From the NCBI GenBank assembly GCA_000431315.1, contig HF989713.1:1-40271 (forward strand): a stretch of DNA of 40,271 nt, in the 5' to 3' direction. This DNA is from Brachyspira sp. CAG:484. GTDB taxonomy: Bacteria; Cyanobacteriota; Vampirovibrionia; Gastranaerophilales; Gastranaerophilaceae. The notes under the pieces were generated by a model, which made no database searches, was not told the DNA's origin, and was given only the letters and a program-made list of their open reading frames with translations. This document shows positions 23,110 through 30,859 of this stretch, one piece after another; the stretch's first letter is position 1, and the number at the start of each line of letters is the position of its first letter. The position numbers and the translations under genes were made by a program.

Positions 23110-23946
23110 TTAGTTTTTTTCAAGCAGGGCTACGTTAATTTTTCCGAATTTTGCGGACAGATTGTCAACGAGATGTATAAAGTATAATTCCGGTTCTAAA
23201 TCCTTTTCGCCTAAATCAATGATTGCACCCCAATCACTTCTTCCATGATGTGCTGCTATCATTCTGGCGATTTCTTTAAACCCTTCTGCCATACACAATG
23301 AAAATCCGTATTGCGAGTGTGAAATCCATTCTTTTCTGAAATGTTCGTCATAATCTATAATACCGGATTCTGTATCAATTGTGTATTCAAAGATTTTCCC
23401 TATATCATGAAGTATACAGGCTGCAAGTATATTGTCCCTGTTAAATTTATAATCGGACATATCCATATTTTTTTCTGCAATTTTCAAACATTCAAGCGTG
23501 TGAACCATAAGACCGCCGATGTAGTTATGGTGCATTACTTTAGCAGCAGGCATAATTTTAATCCTGTCCTTGTGCTCCATAAAAAACATTGTGAGAAATG
23601 AGTTTAGTTTTTCGTCTTTTATCTTATCAAAATATGATGTAAGTTCTGCATAAACTTTTTCACGTTCAGCCTCATCTAATCCTGTTTTGGCTTCTTTGAT
23701 AAGTTCAACTGAAGACACAAGGCAGTTGTTGAATTTTTCGTTAAAGGATGCTGACACCAGCCGCAGCTGGTTTCCGCATCTGAAAACTTTACTGTCTATG
23801 CGGTTGAGTGTTTCTTCCCATAAAATACAGTTAAGCACAGAGTTGTCTTCTGTATTTTTTAATTGAAGTTTTCCCATTTTTGTTCCGGCTTTTGTGTCGC
23901 CTATTGAAAATACTACTACTTCGTAAATTGAATCTGTATTAAACAT
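23110..23946 (-). CDS. YhaM-like 3'-5' exoribonuclease (OB-fold plus HD domain)
   Basis: A 278-residue protein with an N-terminal OB-fold-like part (about 1-90, GKLQLKNTEDNSVLNCILW) and an HD hydrolase domain. The HD domain has HHNYIGGLMVHTLE, the HD pair in ILHDIGK, and IAAHHGRSDWG with a later Asp in FIHLVDNL. This matches the Bacillus YhaM/CbfA family, which degrades short single-stranded RNA and DNA. AAGGA lies six bases before the ATG. It heads a minus-strand operon with the two kinase-like genes and possibly the pilin. Confidence 0.85.
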   Translation of the reverse strand: MFNTDSIYEVVVFSIGDTKAGTKMGKLQLKNTEDNSVLNCILWEETLNRIDSKVFRCGNQLRLVSASFNEKFNNCLVSSVELIKEAKTGLDEAEREKVYAELTSYFDKIKDEKLNSFLTMFFMEHKDRIKIMPAAKVMHHNYIGGLMVHTLECLKIAEKNMDMSDYKFNRDNILAACILHDIGKIFEYTIDTESGIIDYDEHFRKEWISHSQYGFSLCMAEGFKEIARMIAAHHGRSDWGAIIDLGEKDLEPELYFIHLVDNLSAKFGKINVALLEKN

Positions 23947-24074
23947 GTTTTTTCCTTTTTTACTTCTGCCCGTACATCGGGCAACCTCAGCACAAGAGAT
24001 ACTGTGTTACAAACCCGCCGTTTCCTGTTCATTATGTATAATTAAGCAAGGCAAAGGCGGGATAGAACGGGCTG

Positions 24075-25100
24075 TTAATTCCTGTTCTTATCAATAATTT
24101 TATTTTTTGTTCCCCAGACAAAAGATGAGCGGATTTCTTCGCCTACTTTTTCTATGAGGTGGTCTGCGTTTTCTTTTCTTAATTCATTAAATTTTTTGCA
24201 TCCTGAGTTCATCTCATTCAGAAATTCATCAGCAAATGCGCCGCTTTGAATATCTTTTAATAATGCTTTCATAGCCTGTCTGGACTGATCGCCGATAACT
24301 TTAGGACCGCGTGTCATATCTCCGTATTCAGCGGTGTTGGAAATTGAATATCTCATATCGGCAAGCCCGCCCTGATTAATCAAGTCAACAAGAAGCTTCA
24401 TCTCATGCAGAACTTCGAAATATGCCATATAAGGTGAATATCCTGCTTCAACAAGAGTTTCAAAACCGGCTTTGATGAGTGCGGAAACTCCGCCGCAAAT
24501 TACAGCCTGTTCCCCGAAAAGGTCGGTTTCTGTTTCTTCTTTAAATGTTGTTTCAATTATACCTGCACGTCCTGCACCTATAGCGGAAGCGTATGAAAGA
24601 GCTACTTCTTTTGAATCGCCTGAAGGATTTTGATATATTGCGATTAATGACGGAACACCTTTGCCTTCCAAATATTCACTTCTGACGGTATGTCCCGGAC
24701 CTTTTGGTGCAACCATAATGACGTTTACATCCTCAGGTGCGACAATTTTTTTATAATGTATGTTAAAGCCATGAGAAAACATCAGATACTGACCTTTTTT
24801 AAGGTAAGGTTTTATCTGTTCTTCATAAACTTTTGATTGTATTTCATCCGGTATTAATATTTGTACAATATCAGCCCATTTAACGGCATCTTCAATGTTC
24901 ATTGTTTTGAAGCCGTAATCTTTTGCTTTTACATCGGATTTCCCGCCAAGACGAAGCCCCAGAACAACATCGCAGCCGCTGTCCTTTAGATTTGTAGACT
25001 GTCCGTAGCCTTGAGAGCCGAAGCCTATGATTGCAATCTTTTTAGTTTTAATTAAATCCCTGTTAATATCTTTATCAAGATAAATTTTCAATTCATCCAT
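24075..25100 (-). CDS. ilvC: Ketol-acid reductoisomerase
   Basis: NAD(P)H-dependent Mg enzyme of valine, leucine and isoleucine synthesis: isomerises and reduces acetolactate to dihydroxyisovalerate. The 341 residues are class I length. The Rossmann motif is GFGSQGYGQSTNL. The cofactor loop LRLGGKS suggests NADPH. PKGPGHTVRSEYLEG and the metal-binding DLFGEQAVICGG and SNTAEYG segments are intact. A GTG 45 bases upstream is in frame, but AGAAGG five bases before the ATG at 25100, and the usual enzyme start, favour the ATG. ilvB, ilvN and ilvD are not here. Confidence 0.97.
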   Translation of the reverse strand: MDELKIYLDKDINRDLIKTKKIAIIGFGSQGYGQSTNLKDSGCDVVLGLRLGGKSDVKAKDYGFKTMNIEDAVKWADIVQILIPDEIQSKVYEEQIKPYLKKGQYLMFSHGFNIHYKKIVAPEDVNVIMVAPKGPGHTVRSEYLEGKGVPSLIAIYQNPSGDSKEVALSYASAIGAGRAGIIETTFKEETETDLFGEQAVICGGVSALIKAGFETLVEAGYSPYMAYFEVLHEMKLLVDLINQGGLADMRYSISNTAEYGDMTRGPKVIGDQSRQAMKALLKDIQSGAFADEFLNEMNSGCKKFNELRKENADHLIEKVGEEIRSSFVWGTKNKIIDKNRN

Positions 25101-25173
25101 AGAAACCTTCTTTGTGTTTAATCCTTCGTCATCCAATTTTAACACAAAGGAAAATGTTTTTACAAATGGATTT

Positions 25174-25398
25174 TTAAGATTTTATATATGATTTTACTCT
25201 GATATATTTAAGTTCATATCCTAAAATTTGACCGATGAGTTTTGCTTCCTCAAACTTCAATGTGCCGCGTAATAGCTTTTGCGAAATATTTGACTGTGAA
25301 TAAAATTTACCTGTTCTTATGGTCATTTCTTTTGCCAGCTGTGTTATAGAAACATCATTTTCCGCAAGAATTGTTTTTATATCTGTTCTTATGCTCAT
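25174..25398 (-). CDS. Small XRE-like helix-turn-helix protein
   Basis: A 74-residue protein, probably a single HTH: IKTILAENDVSITQLAKEM, FYSQSNISQKLLRG, LKFEEAKLIGQILGYEL. The 'ITQLAKEM ... SNISQKL' helices fit an XRE-type fold. It resembles the protein at 19.6 kb. It is divergent from the pilin at 25.5 kb, and an 11-bp inverted repeat lies between them, so it may repress itself and that pilin. GAGAG lies seven bases before the ATG. Confidence 0.7.
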   Translation of the reverse strand: MSIRTDIKTILAENDVSITQLAKEMTIRTGKFYSQSNISQKLLRGTLKFEEAKLIGQILGYELKYIRVKSYIKS

Positions 25399-25452
25399 TT
25401 TTTTACTCTCTTTATTAATATATTGACATGTTTTTAGTTAAAGAGTAAAATT

Positions 25453-25490
25453 CATGACTATATTGGAATGTTTGTTTTGATATAGTCATG
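25453..25490. promoter_or_regulatory. Operator-like inverted repeat between HTH and pilin genes
   Basis: Perfect 11-bp arms CATGACTATAT (25453-25463) and ATATAGTCATG (25480-25490), 16 bases apart. The right arm overlaps a possible -35 (TTGATA, 25477-25482) of the pilin promoter. Arm centres are 27 bases apart, a spacing that would suit two dimers or looping. Confidence 0.65.
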
Positions 25491-25528
25491 AAAAGTTTAA
25501 TATTTATTAATATAAGAGAGGAGATTAT

Positions 25529-26224
25529 ATGAATACAAAAGCCTTTACCTTAGCGGAAGTCCTTATAACTCTGGGAATTATAGGCGTGGTTGCGGCAATG
25601 ACCTTACCTACGCTTGTTCAACGATATAAAGAGCAGGAAACAGTAACACGTGTTAAAAAATTCTATTCGGGTTTTTCTCAGGCCTATATGCAGGCTGTAA
25701 TGGATAATGGTACAATTGATAACTGGGGCTTAACTGACTCCGCAATAGTGACTGACGACAATAATAATAGTGTCCATTCAGAAGAATCACTTGAAAACTA
25801 TGACAAATTTTTGGAAAAGATGAAACCTTATCTGAAAAATATTAGGTATGAGAAATTTTCAACAAATAAGCTTAAATCTTCTAGTGGGATTGTTTTACCT
25901 GATGGAACTGCAATTATCAGTATGTGGCTTCAACCATCTAGCTGTACTGATGACAAAAAATATTGTGGTGACTTCTATATATCGACAGATGGTGGAGCAA
26001 TGTATGAAGACACAAGAGGTATAGTAAGAAAAACGGTTTTTGCTTTTATAATAAATCGAAATCGTATTATGCCAGTCGGCTTAGAAAATTCAGACTTTAA
26101 AAGTAATTGTTTAACCGGGAAAAAATACTCCCATTGTACAGGATGGGTAATTACACATGGAAATATGGATTATCTGCATTGCAACGATTTAGATTTTAAT
26201 ACTAAGACAAAATGTAAAGATTAG
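25529..26224 (+). CDS. Type IV pilin-like protein with Ala at the cleavage site
   Basis: Prepilin-like protein of 231 residues with the very short leader MNTKA, then FTLAEVLITLGIIG and Glu at mature position 5. The residue before the cut is Ala, not the usual Gly; prepilin peptidases tolerate this with lower efficiency in characterised systems. The body includes LPDGTAIISMW and a Cys-rich C-terminus (SNCLTGKKYSHCTGW, LHCND, TKCKD). Its body differs from the other three pilins. GAGG lies before the ATG. It is divergent from a small HTH gene and convergent with the next gene, where the stop codons overlap by four bases. Confidence 0.9.
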   Translation: MNTKAFTLAEVLITLGIIGVVAAMTLPTLVQRYKEQETVTRVKKFYSGFSQAYMQAVMDNGTIDNWGLTDSAIVTDDNNNSVHSEESLENYDKFLEKMKPYLKNIRYEKFSTNKLKSSSGIVLPDGTAIISMWLQPSSCTDDKKYCGDFYISTDGGAMYEDTRGIVRKTVFAFIINRNRIMPVGLENSDFKSNCLTGKKYSHCTGWVITHGNMDYLHCNDLDFNTKTKCKD

Positions 26225-27198
26225 TTTACTGTTTCGCCAAGTAAAAATACCTGTAGAACATTTTCCTGCTGTTTTACCGGTCTGTAAAAATCTTTTATCA
26301 ATACACATTTTGTCTGAATACAATCTAAATTCCTTTCGTGCAGATATTTTTCAAATCCATCAGCAGTTTTTGTGTATTGTCTGTGTTTTATATACGCATT
26401 AAAATTTGTTTTCCTGCGCGAAATTTCGCTGAGTGCAAAGTTTATAACTTCATCGTAAGAAATCTGGTAGCCGTCATTAGTTGAAATATCTATTGTGAAA
26501 TTCCGGTGGTCTGTTGTGGTAATTGAAAGGTATGCTATAATCCTGTGTGTCATTGGATCTTCCAGAACGTATCTGTTTTTATAAAAGTTTACCAGACCTG
26601 CAAAGAACGGTTCTTTGTATTCTTGTTTTATCCTTTCCATAGATGGTTTATAAAGGGTATTCAGCTCGCTGTTGTAAAGTCTTGCAACATCAGGCGCGTC
26701 AGAATTTTGACAGTATCTGAATGATGCTTTTTGAGGCTCACGCGGAATGAAATTCTTTAATTCCCATAAGTTTTCATAAGAACACTGGCGGAAACCGCAG
26801 CCGTTTAAAAATAAATTCAGCAGCTCATCATGTGTCTGGTCAACGTTTGCACAGAAAGATACTGCTCCTTTTGCGCCATATCTCGCAATGATAAATTCTA
26901 CAAGCTGCTTGCCGGCATCATATGAGTTTTGCTGGAAGATTAATTTTGTAATATTTATTTTGTAAGGATTGCCTCTGGTTGGTACAACCGTAATCAACCC
27001 CATAATCTCATCTTTATCTGAGAGAATATAAGTTTCCGGCATAAATTTATATTTTAGAGGAACAAGCCCGTTTATAGCAATTAATGCCTCGTTATTCAAT
27101 TCATGCTGAAATCTGGTAGTATCTCCGTTGCCCAGATGTTCTATCATTTTATTTATTTTTGGAATATCAAAGCAGGTTAGTCTTTTTATCCTCGTCAT
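26221..27198 (-). CDS. GNAT-like two-domain protein, unknown function
   Basis: A 325-residue protein that looks like two tandem GNAT acyltransferase folds. The first half has DIPKINKMIEHLG and a beta-strand run ILSDKDEIMGLITVVPTRG; the second has DAPDVARLYNSEL and YVLEDPMTHRIIAYLSITT. The acetyl-CoA pyrophosphate loop (Q/RxxGxG/A) is not clear in either half, so activity is uncertain. No signal peptide or membrane segment is present. GAGAG lies just before the ATG. It stands alone between convergent and divergent neighbours. Confidence 0.55.
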   Translation of the reverse strand: MTRIKRLTCFDIPKINKMIEHLGNGDTTRFQHELNNEALIAINGLVPLKYKFMPETYILSDKDEIMGLITVVPTRGNPYKINITKLIFQQNSYDAGKQLVEFIIARYGAKGAVSFCANVDQTHDELLNLFLNGCGFRQCSYENLWELKNFIPREPQKASFRYCQNSDAPDVARLYNSELNTLYKPSMERIKQEYKEPFFAGLVNFYKNRYVLEDPMTHRIIAYLSITTTDHRNFTIDISTNDGYQISYDEVINFALSEISRRKTNFNAYIKHRQYTKTADGFEKYLHERNLDCIQTKCVLIKDFYRPVKQQENVLQVFLLGETVN

Positions 27199-27297
27199 TC
27201 TCTCACCTATTTGTGAAATTTAAATTATATTCTTATTATATAATTTTTTTTGCCAGTCCGCAAGGTTTGTGTTAAAATTTTTGGCGAAGAGGAAGAT

Positions 27298-28281
27298 ATG
27301 AAAATAGCAGTTATTGATAACGATAAGATTACTAACCGAAATGTTGAAGATATTAAATTGCAAGGGCGCAAAGGTGCAATTGTGAAGGTTTTGGGCTGCG
27401 GGCTTTGCGGCTCTGATATTGTAAAATTCAGAGAAAAAATTTCTAAAAACGGAACTGTTCTGGGACACGAAATTGTTGCCCAGATTGTGGAAATTAATTC
27501 TGATACAGATTTTAAAACCGGCGATAAAATTGTAACTTCCCATCATATTCCATGCGGAAATTGCAATTACTGTAAACATGGAAATGTTTCAATGTGCACT
27601 CACTTTAAGAGCACAAATATAAGACCGGGAGGTTTTAGTGAACTTGTTTATGTATCTGATGAACACTTAAAAAATGTTGCATATAAAATTCCTGTAAATC
27701 TCACAGAAGTTGAGGCATCTTTTTATGAACCGCTCGGCTGTTGTGTGAGAGCAGTTAAAAGAGCAGCTTTAATGGAAAATTCCAGTGTGCTTGTTGTAGG
27801 ACTTGGCTCTATCGGAATTTTGATGGCACAGGCTTTGAAAGCTTTTGGAATGAAAGTTACAGGCTGTGATTTACTGCCTGAGAGGATTAATTTTCTCAAA
27901 AACTTAGGTATAGATGCGGTCGATTCAAGAGATCTTCCTGAAAATTCCGAGTTTGATGCGATATTTATGACATCCGGCGCAGATAAAGCGCTTGAAGTTG
28001 CGCTTAAGGCTGTTAGAAACGGCGGAACTATTCTTGTATTTTCCAGCACACCTAAAAATTCAGGGTATCCTAATAATGAAATTTATTACAGAGAACTTAC
28101 AGTTTTAGGCAGTTATTCACCTGCACCTGTTGATTTAAAAGATTCGTTGAAACTTTTGGAAGAAGGAAAAGTAATTGTAAAAAATATTTCTACAGAATAC
28201 CCGATGGATAAAATTCAACAAGCTTTTGATGATACAATAACTAATAAGATTATGAAAGCTTATATTAAGATTAACGATTAA
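27298..28281 (+). CDS. Zinc-dependent medium-chain dehydrogenase 1
   Basis: MDR-family dehydrogenase of 328 residues (threonine/sorbitol dehydrogenase group). Catalytic zinc ligands are Cys in GLCGSD and His-Glu in LGHEIV. The structural zinc loop is CGNCNYCKHGNVSMC. The Rossmann motif is VVGLGSIG, and FYEPLGCCVRA is present. AGAGGAAG precedes the ATG at 27298; a longer frame upstream begins at an ATG without a ribosome-binding site. It is followed 43 bases later by a second family member. Its substrate is a polyol or amino alcohol by family, not proven. Confidence 0.88.
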   Translation: MKIAVIDNDKITNRNVEDIKLQGRKGAIVKVLGCGLCGSDIVKFREKISKNGTVLGHEIVAQIVEINSDTDFKTGDKIVTSHHIPCGNCNYCKHGNVSMCTHFKSTNIRPGGFSELVYVSDEHLKNVAYKIPVNLTEVEASFYEPLGCCVRAVKRAALMENSSVLVVGLGSIGILMAQALKAFGMKVTGCDLLPERINFLKNLGIDAVDSRDLPENSEFDAIFMTSGADKALEVALKAVRNGGTILVFSSTPKNSGYPNNEIYYRELTVLGSYSPAPVDLKDSLKLLEEGKVIVKNISTEYPMDKIQQAFDDTITNKIMKAYIKIND

Positions 28282-28324
28282 TAAAGAAAGGCTGCACCGG
28301 TTTTGACCTGTGCTGTATTAGAAA

Positions 28325-29365
28325 ATGCGCGCAATACAATATTACGGACCACTGGATATAAAACTTGAAAATGTAATGGTTAAACCTCCTGAAGAGGGAG
28401 AGGTTGTTGTAAAAGTTATGTCTGCTTTGACCTGCGGTACTGATGTAAAGACTTTTCGCCGCGGTCATCCTGTGCTTATAAAAAATATTCCGTCAGGGTT
28501 TGGACATGAGTTTGCAGGTATTGTTGAAAAAGTAGGAAAAGGTGTTGAAAATGTTAAAGCCGGCGACAGAGTTGTTGCTGCAAATTCTGCACCCTGCGGA
28601 GAATGTTTTTACTGCAAGAGAGAGGAATATAATCTTTGTGAAAACCTTGATTTGCTGAATGGAGCTTATGCTGAATATATTACAGTTCCTGCACGTATAG
28701 TCAGGAAAAATATGCTTCTATTGCCGGAGGGATTAAGTTTTGATAAAGCCGCATTTTGTGAACCTCTTGCAAATGTTGTTCATGGGGTGGAAAGAACTGG
28801 TATTAAACCCGGTCAGACTGTCGGGATTATCGGTATTGGTCCTATAGGGCTTATGTTTGCACGTCTTGCAAAACTAAAGGGAGCAAATGTTATCGTTGCC
28901 GGTAGAAATCCTTTAAAGTTAAAAATGGCTGAAGAATTTGCCCGCGCTGATGAAATTGTTGATTTGACAAAGTACCCTAATCCGGAAAAAATCTTTACTG
29001 AATTTACAGAAGAACATAAAGGGCTGGATGTTGCAGTTGAGTGTGTCGGGCTGCCGGAAATATGGGAGAGAATATTCTCCTGTGTAAGACCCGGTGGAAC
29101 AGTTCACTTTTTTGGCGGCTGCAAATCAGGTTCAACTGTTACTTTTGATACTACTAAAATGCACTACGGCGATATTAGACTTATGAGTGTATTCCACCAT
29201 ACTCCGAAATATTTTAGAATGGCTCTGGATTATATCGCATCAGGGGATGTTGAAGTTGAAAAGCTTATTACGGCAACCATCGGACTGGATAAGATTGAAT
29301 GGGCTATGCAGCAGCACATTGACGGCAAAGCCATAAAATTCCTTGTAAAACCTTGGCAGCAATAA
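28325..29365 (+). CDS. Zinc-dependent medium-chain dehydrogenase 2
   Basis: MDR-family dehydrogenase of 346 residues. Zinc-binding regions are LTCGTD, FGHEFAG and the structural loop CGECFYCKREEYNLC, with NAD(P) motif IIGIGPIG and CEPLANVVHG. It is clearly a homologue of the preceding gene but from a different branch, so this is a functional pair rather than a recent duplication. No good ribosome-binding site precedes the ATG, which may mean coupled translation. Two dehydrogenases in a row can interconvert alcohol and keto groups in a sugar or inositol pathway, which would suit the glycan genes that follow; this is inference. Confidence 0.88.
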   Translation: MRAIQYYGPLDIKLENVMVKPPEEGEVVVKVMSALTCGTDVKTFRRGHPVLIKNIPSGFGHEFAGIVEKVGKGVENVKAGDRVVAANSAPCGECFYCKREEYNLCENLDLLNGAYAEYITVPARIVRKNMLLLPEGLSFDKAAFCEPLANVVHGVERTGIKPGQTVGIIGIGPIGLMFARLAKLKGANVIVAGRNPLKLKMAEEFARADEIVDLTKYPNPEKIFTEFTEEHKGLDVAVECVGLPEIWERIFSCVRPGGTVHFFGGCKSGSTVTFDTTKMHYGDIRLMSVFHHTPKYFRMALDYIASGDVEVEKLITATIGLDKIEWAMQQHIDGKAIKFLVKPWQQ

Positions 29366-29437
29366 ACTGTTAGGCGTATGCCGCTGTTATGTTGTTTGCT
29401 GAATACTGGGGAGCAATGGAAGGCTTTTAGGATGCTG

Positions 29438-30859
29438 CTATTTGTCATATTCTGTTGTTTTGAATATTCCGTAAGTCTTGTTTATGTCTTTGTATAATTC
29501 AAAGACAATCCTGCGTTTGCTATCTTCTATTATAAATCCCTCCAGCGGAGTTTTAGGCGAGATTTCGATTATTGAATAATTATCTTTGTCTTTTGATAAA
29601 CTTTTCTCAAGCCAGCCCGGGATATAATATAAAGGTCCCCGGGGTTCACAGATTGGTGTGTCGTGAAGATTTGGATCGTAATTTGCTTTTGAGCCCTGAC
29701 AGTAAAACCACAGGTCAACATTTTCATTTTGTATATATGGCAAAATCCTTTTATCTGCGCTATTGTATAAAATTATCCTGCTTTTTTTAAGTTTATTATC
29801 CTGTAAAATTATGTCTGACAAATATTTTGAGCCGGAGTGGAAATATGCCGGCGAATAGTTTAAATGTGTTATAATCTGGCTCATGAATAATATCGACAAT
29901 GCAATTTCTGTAACTTTAACAAGTTTTCCGCCAGAAATGTTATTTTTTGCCAGCCAGAAGCTTATTAATGTGTAAATATATAAAAATACATAGTGATGGG
30001 AAAACCCTGCATATAAATGGGTAAATATGAATACCATTGTTCCAATTGTATAAGCAAAAAAGAATAGGGCTTTTTTATCATTAAACAAATAAACAGGTAA
30101 GAATAATAAAACAGATATAACTCCTATAATTGCCAAAAGATTGGAAAGCAGCAGCGGTCCTATGAAAAATTCGGTAAAGTTTTCGATAAAATGAATATTG
30201 TTGCCAAGTATACCTGAATTTGAACCTCCAAGCTGCCATAATATCATACAGGCTCCAACAGCCATTATGATAAAAGCAATAGTAAAATCTTTTCTGCTGA
30301 CTTTATTGTCCAATGCTCCTTTGATTAAATCAAAGGCAAATAAGAAACCAAATGCACTGGCTCCTATCAGTGCCATTACGCTGGTATTGGCGCACAAACT
30401 GACTAGTGATGCAAATATAAGCGGGTGTTTCAGCTTTTTGTTAAACAAATCAGTCAACAGAAAAAGCATAATTACACCGATGGCATAACATCTGGCGTTT
30501 ACAGGAAATAATGCAAAAAACGGGAAAGAAAATGTTACAACAGTTTTAGTAAAGTTATTAAACGGAGCCCTTTTCCACATAAAAATTACACTGGCAAGTG
30601 CAAAAATATAATTGATAATCATCATCGGCCAAGGATACCATAAATTAGCTTTCGCAAACGGCATTATTAAAAGATACCAGATAAAAGTATGACCTTCAAT
30701 TCTCATTAAATCTATTATCTCTTTTAAATTCAGCTGTTCCGCAACAGTCCATGCGTGTGCCTCATCATACCAGGGCTGATGAAAAATGAGTCTTAAAACT
30801 GTAACAATTATATATATTAATATTACTGTTATAAATAACTTACTATTTTTTAACTTCAT
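29438..30859 (-). CDS. GT-C family glycosyltransferase, membrane
   Basis: Multi-spanning inner-membrane protein of 473 residues with about ten hydrophobic helices. After the first helix comes WYDEAHAW, an acidic DE motif in the first outside loop typical of GT-C enzymes (ArnT/PMT-like), which take sugars from polyprenyl-phosphate donors. The soluble C-terminal part (about 340-473) contains GWLEKSLSKDKDNYSI. Its start overlaps the end of the flavoprotein gene by 17 bases, so they are coupled. It probably adds a sugar to a surface glycan or lipid. The acceptor is unknown. Confidence 0.75.
   Translation of the reverse strand: MKLKNSKLFITVILIYIIVTVLRLIFHQPWYDEAHAWTVAEQLNLKEIIDLMRIEGHTFIWYLLIMPFAKANLWYPWPMMIINYIFALASVIFMWKRAPFNNFTKTVVTFSFPFFALFPVNARCYAIGVIMLFLLTDLFNKKLKHPLIFASLVSLCANTSVMALIGASAFGFLFAFDLIKGALDNKVSRKDFTIAFIIMAVGACMILWQLGGSNSGILGNNIHFIENFTEFFIGPLLLSNLLAIIGVISVLLFLPVYLFNDKKALFFFAYTIGTMVFIFTHLYAGFSHHYVFLYIYTLISFWLAKNNISGGKLVKVTEIALSILFMSQIITHLNYSPAYFHSGSKYLSDIILQDNKLKKSRIILYNSADKRILPYIQNENVDLWFYCQGSKANYDPNLHDTPICEPRGPLYYIPGWLEKSLSKDKDNYSIIEISPKTPLEGFIIEDSKRRIVFELYKDINKTYGIFKTTEYDK

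Noticed and set aside
23947..24074. Structured leader between ilvC and the YhaM-like gene
   Set aside because: Small stems such as TGCCCG/CGGGCA are visible, but they do not add up to one architecture, and I found no matching riboswitch or attenuator.
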